64,000 bases of DNA from Desmodus rotundus (taxonomy: Eukaryota > Chordata > Mammalia > Chiroptera > Phyllostomidae). The stretch is taken from the NCBI RefSeq assembly GCF_022682495.2, contig NC_071399.1, forward strand, positions 54,366,873 to 54,430,872, read 5' to 3'. Below the pieces are notes generated by a model. It was not told the DNA's origin and ran no database searches. It was given only the letters and a program-made list of their open reading frames with translations. Below are positions 35,818-46,689 of this stretch, one piece after another (within the stretch, counting starts at the first letter, position 1; each line of letters opens with the position of its first letter). A program made the translations under genes and the position numbers.

Positions 35818-36744
35818 TTAAAGCAGTCCCTTTAGCATCTCTTGCAGAGCTGGTTTGGTGGAGCTGTATTCTTTTAGCCTTCTTTTGTCTGGGAAACTCT
35901 TTATTTGGCCTTCTATCTTGGTTGAGAGCCTTGCTGGGTAAAGTAGTCTTGGTTGCAGGCCTCTGGCTCTCATTACTTGGAATATTTATTGCCATTCTCT
36001 TCTGGCTTGGAGCGTTTCCATTGAGAAGTCAGTTGCTAACCTTATTGGGGCTCCCTTGTATGTTACTTCCTTTTTCTCCCTTGCTGCCTTTAAGATCCTC
36101 TCTTTGTCTTAGAAATTTGCCATTTTAATTATGATGTGTCTTGCAGTGGATCTCTTTGGGTTCCTTTTGCTTGGGACTCTCTGTGATTCCTGGATTTGGG
36201 TGACTTTTTCTCTCCTCAGATTAGGGAAATTTTCCATCATTACTTTTTCAAACAGGTTTTCTATCCCTTGCTCTTCTTCTTCTCCTTCTGGTATTCGTAT
36301 TATACGGATATTGTTACGTTTCATGTTGTCCTGCATTTCCCTTATTGCCTCTTCATTCTTTCTGAGCCTCTTTTCCTTTTCTTGCTCTTTCTGGGTGCTT
36401 TTTTCTACTTTGTCCTCCAGCTCGCTGATCCAATCCTCTGCTTCATCAAGTCTGCTTTTTATCTACTGTGTTCTTCATTTCAGAAATTGTATTCTTCATT
36501 TCCTCTTGGCTCTTGTTGATAGTTTCTATTTCCTTTTCCATGTTGATATAGTTTGCAGTGAGTTCATTGTAGTTTCCTTGTAGTTTCTGGTAGTTCTCTT
36601 TGAGCTCAGAGAGCTCAGTGAGCTTCCTGATAACCATTGCTTTGATCTCAGTATCTGATAGTTGACTTGCCTCTTTTCAGTTAGCATTCTTTCTGAGACT
36701 TCCTCCTTTCCTTTCATTTGGGAATTGTTTCTTTGTCTTCCCAT
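35818..36744 (-). pseudogene. LINE-1 ORF1 (RNA-binding protein), inactivated
   Basis: ORF1 would encode a trimeric RNA chaperone of about 308 residues with a coiled coil, an RRM and a C-terminal domain. The start MGRQRNNSQ (36744) and end (TAA at 35818-35820) are in the same frame. In between, one frame change at about 36672 and a second at about 36465 put roughly 200 bp out of frame, and two in-frame TAA codons lie at 36109-36111 (codon 212) and 35986-35988 (codon 253). Family stretches are still readable: NIRIIRIPEGEEEEQGIENL, DKERILKAAREK and TLQARREWQ. The protein cannot be made whole as read. Assembly error at the indels is possible but would not explain both stops. Confidence 0.88.
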
Positions 36745-38309
36745 TGTTTGTGAGACTCTTCTTGTTGGCCTCTGCTTCTTAATTTGCTCTATTCTGACTC
36801 CCTGGGTTTATGGTATGCACTTCTATGGCAGAATGCCAATGGGATTCGGTGTTGCTGTCTCCTTAATCTCCTGTGCTCACTGGTCTTGAGCTGACATTTA
36901 TGGGTTTAACACGGTCTAACTCTAGTCTTTTCAGCACTCCAGGTTTTGTTGTCTCACCTTTGGGAAAAAGAGAAAAGGGGGATGAAAGAAAAAAAAAAGA
37001 AAAAAAAAGAAGGGAAGGAAGGAAAAAGGAGGAAAGGAAGGGAGGAGGGAAGAAGGAATAAAGAAAGATCAGAGGCAAGATAAGAAGGAATTTTAACACA
37101 AATTAAAACATAGAAATAGATAAAAGAAGGCAGGAAGAAGACATAAAAATGGTAAAGGATGGGAGGAAGAAGGAATGAAGAAAAAAAAAAGAGAGAGAGG
37201 AAGAAGGAATTCAGGGGCAAAGGAGGAAAGGAAAAAGAAAAAAAAAATCTTCTGCTGGCTTTAAACCGGTCAGGTTTGTTCTGCTGGTGTCCTGTCTGTG
37301 CAACGGGAGCGGGTGGTTGGAAGGATTGGTTTCACTTTTCTCCCTTCCTGGGCCACACTCTTTGTTGTTGTTCAGCCTGCAGTCTCACCTAACACTGCAG
37401 CTCCCCTCTGCTGGGTGTTCTGCCTTTGTCCTAGAGAGCTAGTAGGCCCTGCAGGGTGCGCAAGTGTTAGGTAGGCATTGTAGGTGTGGTCCCTGGCAGG
37501 CAATCAGGCCGTTGATCAGCCAATCCAGCAGCTTTGTTCTTGGGATGCGCGAGCATGGGTTTACGAAGCTCGCAAGCGGCTTTGTGCTTGGCGAGCACGC
37601 AGCCAGCGGAGCCAGCGGCCCTGTGCTTGGGAGGCCGATCCAGCCGCCCAGGGCTTGAGTCTCTCGGGCGGGCGGGGCCGCCCTGGGACTGAATCACGCG
37701 GCACTCGGTTCCGAGGTTTTGGGCCTGTGGGTGGAGCAGCTAGCCTCTGCTCCAGATGCTCTCGGAGGTTTCAGGTGTGGGCCCCCAGTTTGCTAATCTG
37801 CGTGCCCGCAACTGGGCCTCAGGTGAGCACCGGGGCTCTGGGGCTGCTTATCCCGCGCTCGCAGTCCAGGGGCGGAGGGGGGAGGGGCGCCAGGGGCCGA
37901 GGCTGCTGCCGAGAGTTCTCTAACTAGTCCCTGAGAGTCTCTATTTTCTTTTTCTTTTTGAGAAATTCCTCCTTTTCAAGCCCCCCTGGTCCAATCAAGC
38001 ACCTGGCTTCTCACAGCTCAGCCTGGCCCTCTCCCAAGACTCCTGCAGCAGCCCCTGTGCCTGGGCTGGCGCTTCTGCCGCCCTTGTACCGCGAGGACCC
38101 GGGTCCCGGGTCCCGGGGACCTTATTGTCCTTAAGCACTCTTCTTACCGTCAGATCTTTCAATGTCCTCTATCTTTGGTCTCTGATCTTCATATATGCTG
38201 GAAAACTGTTGGCTGTTCGCTCTGCTCCTCAGATCAGCTAGGTATTTCCCTTGCGTTGAGGGGAAGTGGACTCCGCTCCCACCTATGTTGCTGCCATCTT
38301 TCTGCAACT
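36745..38309 (-). promoter_or_regulatory. L1 5' UTR with CpG-rich internal promoter region
   Basis: The 5' half of the UTR (about 37480-38150) is rich in CpG and GC boxes (for example around 37867-37880), unlike the rest of the window. This is typical of an L1 internal promoter that is silenced by methylation. Near the very 5' end (38293-38300) the sense strand reads AAGATGGC, a YY1-type motif comparable to that in human L1. The 3' half is a long polypyrimidine stretch on the sense strand (36961-37245). Confidence 0.75.
36961..37245 (+). repeat. Polypurine tract within L1 5' UTR
   Basis: About 285 bp of almost pure A and G on the plus strand, made of imperfect GAAA/GGAAGG units. On the L1 sense strand it is pyrimidine-rich. 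Long translations from it (runs of Lys/Glu/Arg, or Phe/Ser/Leu) are not genes. Confidence 0.9.
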
Positions 38310-38325
38310 TGAAACCTATATAAAT
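38310..38325. repeat. Right target-site duplication of the full-length L1 (16 bp)
   Basis: Identical to 31684-31699, as expected for target-primed insertion. Confidence 0.95.
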
Positions 38326-38365
38326 TTATTAACCAATGTCACACCCAAAAATTCAATAAAAAGTA
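38326..38365 (+). mobile_element. Tail of the interrupted host L1 (+)
   Basis: 'ttattaaccaatgtcacacccaa...aataaaaagt' completes the 3' end begun at 30875-31699. The same terminal motif is uninterrupted at about 52555-52600 in another L1. Confidence 0.85.
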
Positions 38366-38369
38366 GAAA

Positions 38370-38445
38370 TATTCCCTGACCTTAGTTTAAACCTTATGAG
38401 TGATATATGGTAGGTATGTAAACAAATAACACAAAATAGCACTGG
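38370..38445 (-). repeat. L2 LINE, right half of the split copy
   Basis: 'attccctgaccttag' and 'gtatgtaaacaaataacacaaaatag' fit the continuation of antisense L2 from 30790-30874. Confidence 0.5.
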
Positions 38446-39030
38446 GGTGCCTAGGCTTATTTCGAAATTATCCAACTTTATGTTTCCCAATTAAAGAACT
38501 GGAGATGGTTACCCTTTCAAAATCTTATTGTGGCCACATGGCCCTTGTTGTCGTGTTTGCCCTGTCTCAGGGCAGAGGACAGTATGACAGAGGGACAGCT
38601 GTTAAATCTCATCTCCTTTCTTCAGTGTGGGAAATGCTACTTGGGTCTGGGGGACTTTAATCTTTGTAATAATGCATTCTATTTTTGACTACGGTGCCTG
38701 AAAAAATGAACTTGTCTGCATCTTTATCCTTATCCCTTTGGGAAAGAGAGCCAGAGAAGTGCAGGAGGGCAGTCAGAAGCCTGACTGCCCATTTAGCGCC
38801 CTCAGCATTTGTTCCTTAGCGAAGGCGGCTGACTGGGGTAATTAGAGTCTGAGTCCTGACAGAGGTACTTTGTTCAAAGTTCAGTTGCAGGCTGGGATGG
38901 AGAGCTCTGTATGCCCACTTCCCTTGTTAATAGCTTTGCTGACCTTCTCCAAGGAAAAAGTCATTAGAATGTTGAGTTATAATCTGTTTCTTGTAAAATC
39001 ACATCAGTCCTCCATTTATAGCCCTGTATT
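38446..39030. other. Unassigned intergenic sequence
   Basis: Nothing recognisable on either strand. Confidence 0.4.
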
Positions 39031-39039
39031 TCAACCAAT

Positions 39040-39346
39040 ACTTTTTTTTTAAGTTTTTAAAAAATTATTTTATTGTTGTTCAATTACAGTTGTCTGCATT
39101 TTCTCCCCCTCCTCCCCCCCCCCCCAGCCAAACCTCCCTCCCTCCCTTTGCTTCCACCCTCCCCCTTGGTTTTGTCCATGTGTTCTTTATAGTAGTTCCT
39201 GAAAACCCTTCTCCCCACAGTCCCCTCCCCCCTCCCCTCTGGCTATTGTTAGATTATTCTTAACTTCAATGACTCTGGTTATATTTTGTTTGCTTTTTTC
39301 TTTTGTTGATTATGTTCCAGTTAAAGGTGAGATCATATGGTATTTG
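39040..39346 (-). mobile_element. Short L1 3' UTR insertion with target-site duplication
   Basis: The sequence is closely similar to the 3' UTR of the full-length L1 ('ttgttcaattacagttg', 'ccttggttttgtccatgtg', 'tagtagttcctg', 'gattatgttccagtta') and has a 12-C run. A 9-bp duplication TCAACCAAT flanks it (39031-39039 and 39347-39355). It is a strongly 5'-truncated, fairly young copy of the same or a sister subfamily. Confidence 0.9.
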
Positions 39347-39355
39347 TCAACCAAT

Positions 39356-40795
39356 TCTAATTACCTCTTAGAATATACTTCTCCTAGTCCTTGGAGAACA
39401 TTTCAAACCCTGATCTGAGCAATCAAGCATACTGCTTGGTTTGAAAGCTGATTGTGACATGATGCACACAAATCTCAGTAAGAGTATCCTCCCCTTTCTA
39501 AACAGCCACATGCTCCTTATTTTCAGGGCTCTCCTGTGATCCAAAGATCCAGTGTCTTTTGGTTTTTTAACCTTGGTTTTTTAAACTAATGGAGGATGCT
39601 GAATGTCAGAAAGCTAGTGAGGAAGAACAAAAAATTCTTGTGTCTTTTGCTGTCATATTCTGCATCTCCCCTGGGAAGTTCTTTCCTCCCTTTTCATTAC
39701 TGAACATCATTTGAAGACTGGCCATCTTCTCCATCCACATGTGGAGAGTAGGCTAGTTCAGTTCAGAATCCATTGGGGAAGTCCCAGGAAATGGAATTCT
39801 TGCATTGCTTCTGCTTTATTTATACATAATACCTGCAAGATAAAAAAAATCCCCTTTGGCTTATGCAGTCAAGAGCTTTTTGGTACATCTTAAACTTGGC
39901 TGTGTCCAATAGATTTTGTCCCTCACCTATTTCTTTTATATATTTGCCTCTATCATTTCAGACAATTCAAGTGACTCAGATTTTCAGAGGTCTCTCTTCC
40001 TTTCATGCTCTGAATGGGACTAAGATTCCTGCCCTCCCTTCCCCGCTAAAACATTTTTATAGACTTTCTAAATCTTCCCACTGCCTAGAACTTTTTAAAA
40101 AAGAATTTCTTTTGTCTCTTCATAATCGTTTTTCCTTCTAACAGGACTAAAACACCATGAGAAATGGCACTTTTTTATGGCAAGGGCTCATTTGCCCATA
40201 ACGAACACTGAGTACAAAAGCAAATTAAAAAAATAAAACAAAAAATAAACAAACAACCCAACCCTATGCTTAGAGAGACCATCAGGAATGATTTGACATT
40301 TATTGAACAACAGATGGCGATTAAAAGCATGAAAGCTAGATTGCCTTGCTAGAAACAAAGGGTAGTTCTACTGAGGAAGTCTAATGTTTCAATTAAAATC
40401 CCTCTCAATGTCAATTAAATCATATGAAGATAAGACTGAAAATGGTTTCAAGCTGCACTATAATCAATAGTGCAGTTAAAATCCTCATCAAGAAGCACCC
40501 AAGTTTTTAGTTTAATAGTTTGCTAAAAGATTAGCCAAAGCTTCACGAAACCAATTCCTTCAGTGTAGGGTTCAAAAGGTAAACATTTAACCAGGAGTGC
40601 TTCATACGTGTTAAACAGATTTATTTCAATGATGAGAAAGAAGCCTCACTGCCTTTACTTTGTTTCAAATCTCACCCACTTTTCAGTATGGATTAGGCAT
40701 TAGTGAGGGGTGGAAAAATAACCCCATCATTTTCCCAGTAAGGATCTTGCTTTAATGATGGTTATATTCTTTTGGGAAGAAGCAAGCTGAAGTGG
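39356..40795. other. Unassigned intergenic sequence
   Basis: A/T-rich sequence without recognised genes or repeats. Short open frames are unsupported. Confidence 0.4.
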
Positions 40796-40799
40796 AGAG

Positions 40800-40960
40800 A
40801 GAAGTGGTTTGTTAATGAGTCAGACCTTGGCTTGAATTGCAGCCCAGTCACATTGAGCAAGTATCATTAATGATCAGAATCTGTTTTCTCATTTGTAAAG
40901 TTGTCATCACAATATCACCTTTTCTGGATTGCCTGGTGTATTCCAGGATCTCAGTGAATA
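40800..40960 (+). repeat. MIR SINE
   Basis: Sense MIR: 'gtcagaccttggcttgaattgcagccc', 'tgagcaagtatc', 'tctgttttctcatttgtaaag'. Confidence 0.7.
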
Positions 40961-41044
40961 AGGGCCCCTATTTTTAGTCATCTACTGGCAGAACCTCATG
41001 ATATATAATTGATTCTAGTAGATTTTACTGAAACTGTGTTTCTT

Positions 41045-42505
41045 TAAAAAAATTTATTTTAAGGTATACTTTATTAATTATGCTCTTACAGTTGTCCCAA
41101 TTTTTTTCTCCCCTATATCCTCCTCCTCCCTGCACCACTGGCCTGCCCACCCTCCATCATTCCCCCACTCCCCCACTGTTCATGTCAATGGTTTGTGCAT
41201 ATAAGTTCTTTGGCTTCTACATTTTCTATACTATTCTCTCTCCCCTGTCTATTTGTGCCTACCTATTATGTTTCTTATTCCCTGAACATTTCCCCCCATT
41301 CTTCCCCTTCCCCTCCCCACTGATAACCCTCCATGTAATCCCCATTTCTGTGATTCTGTTCCTGTTCTAGTTGTTTGCTTAGTTCATTTTTGGTTTTTAG
41401 GTTCAGTTATTGATATTTGTGAGTTTGTTGTCATTTTACTGTTTATAGTTTTTGATCTTCTATTTCTTAGATAAGTCCTTTTAACATTTCATATAATAAA
41501 GGCTTGGTGATGATGAACTTCTTTAACTTGACCTTATCTGGGAAGCACTTTATCTGCCTTTCCATTCTAAATGGTAACTTTGCTGGATAGAGTAATCTCG
41601 AATGTAGGTCCTTGCCTTTCATGACTTCAAATACTTCTTTCCAGCCCCTTCTTGCCTGTAAGGTTTGTTTTGAGAAATCAGCTGGTAGCCTTATGGGTAT
41701 TCCTTTGTAGATAACTCTCCCCTTTCCTCTTGCTGCTTTTAAGATTCTCTCTTTATCTTTAATCTTAGGTAACTTAATTATGATGTGTCTTGCTGTACTC
41801 CTCCTTGAGTCCAGTTTCTTTTGGACTCTCTGGGTTTCCTGGACTTCCTGGAAGTCTATTTCCTTCACCAGATTTGGGAAATTTTCCATCATTATTTTTT
41901 CAAAGAAATTTTCAATATCTTGCTCTTCCTCTTCTTCTGGCACCCCTATGATTTGGATGTTGGAATATTTAAAGTTGTCCTGCAGATACCTAAGCCTCTC
42001 CTCATTTTTTTTTTTTCATTCTGGTTTCTTCATTCTGTTCTGGCTCAATGCTTATTTCTTCCTTTTGTTCCAAATTATTGTTTTGAGTCCTGGTTTCCTT
42101 CTCTTCACTGTTGGTTCCCCATATATTTTCCTTTATTTCACTTTTTGTAGCCTCAATTTCTTCCTTCATTTTGTGACTGAGCTCAATCAATTCTGTGAAC
42201 ATCCTGATTACCAGTGTTTTGAACTCGGCATCAGACAGGTTGTCTATTTCCTTGTTGCTTAGTTCTAGTTTTGGAATTTTGATTTGTTCTTTCATTTGGA
42301 TCATATTTCTTTGCCTTGGTGCACCATTGGATGGATATTTCTTTAACTCCGTGGTTGTTGGACTTCCATGCAAATGCTTTTCTAACAGTTCTAGTTGTTC
42401 TTTGTTTTTAAATTGGTTGCTAGCTTTCTTTGGTTCATGCAAGGAAGTGAAGCATTTCTGCCTATGCCTCCACCTTGGCCAGAACTCTCAATTATTATTT
42501 TTCCA
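41045..42505 (-). mobile_element. HAL1 (ORF1-only half-LINE), near complete
   Basis: On the minus strand: a 5' end near 42490 with CCAAGGTGGAGG (a variant of the shared CCAAGATGG start), a short 5' UTR, an ORF1 with one frameshift (42304-41467), then a 3' tail of about 420 bp that matches the tail of the 18.4-kb copy, and an A-rich end. No ORF2 exists between ORF1 and the tail. A 14-bp duplication with one mismatch (AAACTGTGTTTCTT / AAACTATGTTTCTT) flanks it at 41031-41044 and 42506-42519. Confidence 0.88.
41467..42304 (-). pseudogene. HAL1 ORF1, one frameshift
   Basis: Two open segments (42304-42002 and about 42000-41467) are in different frames, joined across a run of 12 A on the sense strand (42005-42016), where a single-base length change would account for the shift. 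The first segment starts MIQMKEQIK and contains LSNKEIDNLSDAEFKTLVI. The second has IENFFEKIMMENFPNL, DFQEVQETQRV, KDKERILKAA and TLQARRGWKEVF, the RRM and C-terminal parts of L1 ORF1. The start was chosen by similarity to the copy at 50.9 kb. An upstream in-frame Met at 42442 lies in the 5' UTR. Confidence 0.8.
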
Positions 42506-42566
42506 AAACTATGTTTCTTAGAACACCAGTTCTCCTATGTATTCAGTAGCAAAAGGTTACTGTGTG

Positions 42567-43036
42567 TTATGGGTTGAATTGTGTCCCCCTAAAATTAATA
42601 TGTTGAAGTCCTAATCTCTGGTACCTCAGAATGTGACTTTGCTTGAAAACAGTATTGTTGTACATGTAATGAGTCCAATTAAGATGAGGTCATCGTATAG
42701 TAAGGTGAGCCTTAATCCAATATGACTAGTGTCTTTACAAAAGGCAGAAACATGGAGTCTTACCTCCACACAGGGAGAACACCAGGTGAACATAGAGGCA
42801 GAGATTAGGGTGATTCTGTGAGCCAAAGGACATCAAAGATTCATGAAACCACTCGAAGTTAGTGGAGAGGCTTGAAACAGATTCTCCCTTACAGCTGTCA
42901 GATGGAGTCAACCCTGCTGACAACTTGACAATTTGATGTTGACCTTCTAGCCTCTAAAACTTTGAGAGAATACATTTCTGTTGATTAAGCCACTCTATTT
43001 GTGATACTTTGCAATAGCAGCCCTAGAAAACTAATA
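42567..43036 (+). mobile_element. MaLR-type solo LTR (MLT1-like)
   Basis: The piece begins 'gttatgggttgaattgtgtccccct', continues 'atatgttgaagtcctaatctctggtacctcagaatgtgac', 'gatgaggtcatcg', 'ttaatccaatatgactagtgtct' and ends 'gcagccctagaaaactaatata', the usual layout of MLT1-class ERVL-MaLR LTRs. It has no internal coding region. It lies 60 bp from the 5' end of the HAL1 at 42.5 kb. Confidence 0.8.
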
Positions 43037-43619
43037 TATTATGTTAAATACATTTGGTAAAGATTGGTACAACATCCTGATTTTGAAGGTTCATGAAGCA
43101 GTTTAGCAACATCAAGTCTCTGAGAAATTATACTACTAAAATTATCTCTAAACTATCATATTTTGCCCAATATTTCTAAAATATTTGGCAATGGAAGACT
43201 TCCCATCCTCCTCTGCACAAAGACGTATTTCCACACTTTGAAACTACTTTGGGAAAGAATGCTCTGAAATGTTTTGCCTTTAACCCCGCCTCCTAACTTG
43301 CATCACCCCCAGGGCTTTCTTCCAGTTTTACTGCCTCACCAGTAACAATGTTTCCCCTAACCATGTGCTCTGTAGCACCACAGAATGACAGCAGCCCTTT
43401 AGTCACCGCTGCACCCCTAGCAAACCTTCCCCGGTGCTCACCCCTTTTCTCCACGTCTACTCTTGGGTGTCAGGTGTTGCTTGAGAAAGTAATGAAAGTC
43501 TGTCAAATGATGAATTTGGATCCATGGCAGTGAGATGTAGTACATTTCAGTCTGAGTCTTTACTGCTGTTCAGCAAGCCATATTTTCTTGAACCGTTTTG
43601 CCATAGCTTCCATGGCTTC
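43037..43619. other. Unassigned intergenic sequence
   Basis: No gene or repeat recognised. Confidence 0.4.
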
Positions 43620-43960
43620 CTTCCTGTGCACTCATTCATCATCTAGTGAGTGGCCCACTATGAGCCAATTTCTATGTTTATCACTGGGTGGGTAGGTGAG
43701 TAGGGGCAGGCACTCAAATGCTGATGGTCTAGCAGATGCTAATACTATGAGAGAAGAAAAACATTCACAGAAGTACTATCATATTAAGCAGAAAAGGGAA
43801 TCATGAATAAGGGTTTGCCAGCCATAGCTGGGAGAATATATTTCAGGCAGAAGGAATAGCAGATGTATTCAGAAAATTTCAAGTTCTGGTCAGATATTAG
43901 GTTACTAGTTGAGGGAAAATAAGATGTAAATCTATAAAGGAGACAGAGATAAAAATATAT
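43620..43960 (-). repeat. L2 LINE fragment
   Basis: 'actcattcatcatctagtgagtgg...gagccaatttctatg', 'gatggtctagcagatgc' and 'atatttcaggcagaaggaatagcagatg' are diverged antisense L2 text. Confidence 0.5.
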
Positions 43961-44089
43961 GCTAAGGCATTTGCAGTTTCTCTTGTAGGGAAGAGAAGCC
44001 ATTGATGTCTGTATCTAGTGGTCAGATTTTCATTTAAGGAAGTTAACTATGGGATTACAAAGGATTTTAATTTTCTTTTTTGTTCTCTG

Positions 44090-45240
44090 GTATTTTAAAA
44101 AATTCTCTGCCTGCTTTAGTTTTGAAAATATTAGGTGTTGTGTAAATATATCTTTATTAAAAGGATTAAAAAACTCAGACACATACAGAGAAGATCCTGG
44201 CTTTCTCAGCACTCTCCCTATCAATGTATATAATTCTTCCCAGTAAGTTTGGTTTGTTTTTTAGGCCCTCATTTATCTTTCCATGTATTTGTACATATGA
44301 TGCAAGCACACAAACATACATATGTACAAAGAGATATGTATACACATAAACATATACACATGTGCCTCAAGTTTCTTAGTTAAAAAACATAAATTCAACC
44401 ACGCTATGCCTATGTTTAGTGACATGTATTTTTCTCATTTTCAGTGTCTTGGAACTCTTTCTAAATATGGGTTCATCTCATTGTTTATAGTGGTCCCATA
44501 GTATTTCATAGAATAGATGTAATTTAATTTATTTTAACATTGGCCTCATTAACAGAACTTGCTATTATAAGTAATACTTCAAGGGTATTTTGTAAATAAA
44601 TTTTGTGCACATATGTGTTACTTTAAGACTCCTAGAATTATTGGATCAAACAATATACTCTCTAAAATTTAAAAAAATGTTTCAAAAATGACTTCCAAAA
44701 TGGCCTCAGTAATTCATTCTTCTACTATGTTTTCCAGTAAATAAAATTATCAATATTTTAAATTTCTTCCAATTTTGGGGGGTCAAAATTTTTATTTAAA
44801 AATATTCATCATCCTTATTACTAATGAGGCTAAGGATCTTTTCATATGTATATTACCTATTTATATTTATTATTCTATAAATTTCCAGTTTTTATTTTTT
44901 GTCCATTTTAAAATTTGGGGCTTATTTTATCTTTTTAATTTGTAGAAGCTTCTTATATAACTTAGGCATTAATTCTTTATCATTTTAATATTTAAAACTT
45001 TCTTTGACACTTGTCTTTTAACTCTTTTTACTTTGACTTATTAAAGACTTAAATTTATATAAAGTAAGATCTGATCATTTATTTTTCTGTCTTCCAGGTG
45101 GAGTCTTCCATAGGAAAGATTTTTTTTCACACTAGACTAATTTTAAAATTATGTATTTTTTTTTTGGTGCTTTCATAGTTTCCAGGCTGTAAGAGTTTAT
45201 TTTTGTACACACTGTGACACTGAGGTCTAAGTTAATTATT
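44090..45240 (-). repeat. Ancient L1 fragment
   Basis: Phrases such as 'aggatcttttcatatgtatatta', 'ttgtagaagcttcttatataactta', 'attaattctttatcattttaat' and 'ttaaagacttaaatttatata' are decayed antisense ORF2 and 3' sequence of an old L1. It is A/T-rich with no open frames. Confidence 0.6.
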
Positions 45241-45859
45241 TTTTTCAAAAAGACCTGCTAGGACGTAGGCAGTTTATTCCACAGTAACACTAACAGATTA
45301 CACTCACCAAAGTAAGTAATATACTTCATATTGAAGAAAAATGTATTTGGAAGGAAAAAGTGGGATGCCAGTTGCAAAGGGAACAAATAAATTATGGTGG
45401 TAAATCTAAAATCAATGAGAATAATAATATTGTTTTTTTATGTGCTTTACAAAAGAACGAAAATATCAAACAAGCAAAAAAATTAAAAAACATAATAGTG
45501 AAATAGGAGGGGATTTGAAAGGGAGAATTAAAATATGCAAAGGTTCTAGTTTAGTTTGGAAGGAAGATATTAAATGCCTTTGATAGAAAAATTTAAATTT
45601 AACTATATATATGAAAAAATTACTAAATAATTATAATTTTAGTATAATTACTAAAGAAGCACATACAGATTGTATAATACTAAATGGGAAGGAAAATAAA
45701 AGAGGCAAATATGATTAATTAACAGAAACTAAGATGGGAAAATAAACAAAGTAGAGGGAAAGCCCAGCAAATAGAAAGCACCAGAGGAATTTATAAGTAG
45801 ATGAGAGAAATAATATAGAGGCCTCAGAGAATCACTTATGCATGGAATTTGGTTTGTTA

Positions 45860-46490
45860 ACTGAAGAGACATCAAAATCAGCAGGGGAAAATATATCCTA
45901 TAAAATACATGGTGTTGAGACAATTGAGTCTCTGCAAGGAAAGCTAATGAAAATTAGATTACTACTGCACACACAAGTTCCAAAAAAAATGTGAAAAATT
46001 AAACTCTAAAACTACCAGGAAAAACCTGTTTAAAAAACATAGAAAATATTGAAGGAATGTAAACTTGGCATAAGGAAGAAATTCCTTAAAAATATCAAAA
46101 AGCACCATCCACTAAGGAAAAGGTAGATAAATTTGACTCCACAAGGCAGGATACTCCATAAACAAAGTTTGAAAACAACCTGTGAACTAGTAGAAGATAT
46201 TTTTGTTTGTATACAGTAAAGTATCAACATCCAGAATAAAAAAATACTACCAATGAATCAGAAAAAGACAGAAGACAGAAAATAGAAAAAAATGTCAAAG
46301 TATATAGAAGGCAAGTCACAGTCGATATGATAATGATGGTAAACACAAGAAATTAGAAAAGTTCTGTGTTTCACTAGTTACTCGGAAAATGTAAATTAAA
46401 ATGGGAAACATGTTTTACTTCTGTTTATCAAAAAATAAAGTCTGACACTTTCACATATTGGTGAGCATGTGAAAAAAGATATGTAAAAGC
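45860..46490 (+). repeat. Ancient L1 ORF2 fragment
   Basis: Sense L1 ORF2 3' text is recognisable: 'ttgagacaattgagtctctgcaagg', 'aaactctaaaactaccagg', 'gaaggaatgt...ccttaaaaatatcaaaaagcacc', 'gtagataaatttgactcc', 'agaatc...gaaaaagacagaagacag' and 'atattggtgagcatgtg'. It is riddled with stops. It lies in the opposite orientation to the ancient L1 just before it. Confidence 0.7.
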
Positions 46491-46689
46491 CCGCTGAAAG
46501 GAAAAAAAGTACCTAACACTCAAACTGGTATTTAATATTTTTCTCTTTTGTTTGTTTTGTTCCATGTTTATACCAGCCCTGGCACATGATATGGACCATA
46601 GGCAGAGCACAGGACGTGATATTTGAATGAACAAATGAATCCCCCCAAAGAAACCAGGTATCATTTCTCCTTCTGATTATAGACAGAAA

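Larger units (their letters stand above)
31700..38309 (-). mobile_element. Full-length LINE-1
   Basis: Reading on the minus strand: 5' end near 38309 with an AAGATGGC motif, a 5' UTR of about 1.56 kb, ORF1 (36744-35818, broken), a 46-bp spacer, ORF2 (35771-31950, intact), a 3' UTR of 250 bp with an 18-G tract, and a short A tail. The 6.6-kb length and a perfect 16-bp target-site duplication indicate a full-length, fairly recent insertion. It inserted into the 3' UTR of an older plus-strand L1. The structure is like that of human L1, but the 5' UTR is a different type. Confidence 0.97.

Noticed and set aside
31726..36583. Long plus-strand open frames (for example 32185-32925, 33316-33996, 36131-36583)
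   Set aside because: They are antisense to L1 ORF2 and ORF1. Their Phe/Ser/Leu-rich translations are the complement of the L1 coding strand.
36863..37392. Lys/Glu/Arg-rich and Phe/Ser/Leu-rich frames
   Set aside because: They are products of the polypurine tract in the L1 5' UTR.
37464..37927. 147-codon frame in a CpG-rich segment, and the idea of a host CpG-island promoter
   Set aside because: The CpG richness lies inside the L1 5' UTR between its duplications, so it is an element promoter and not a host gene start.
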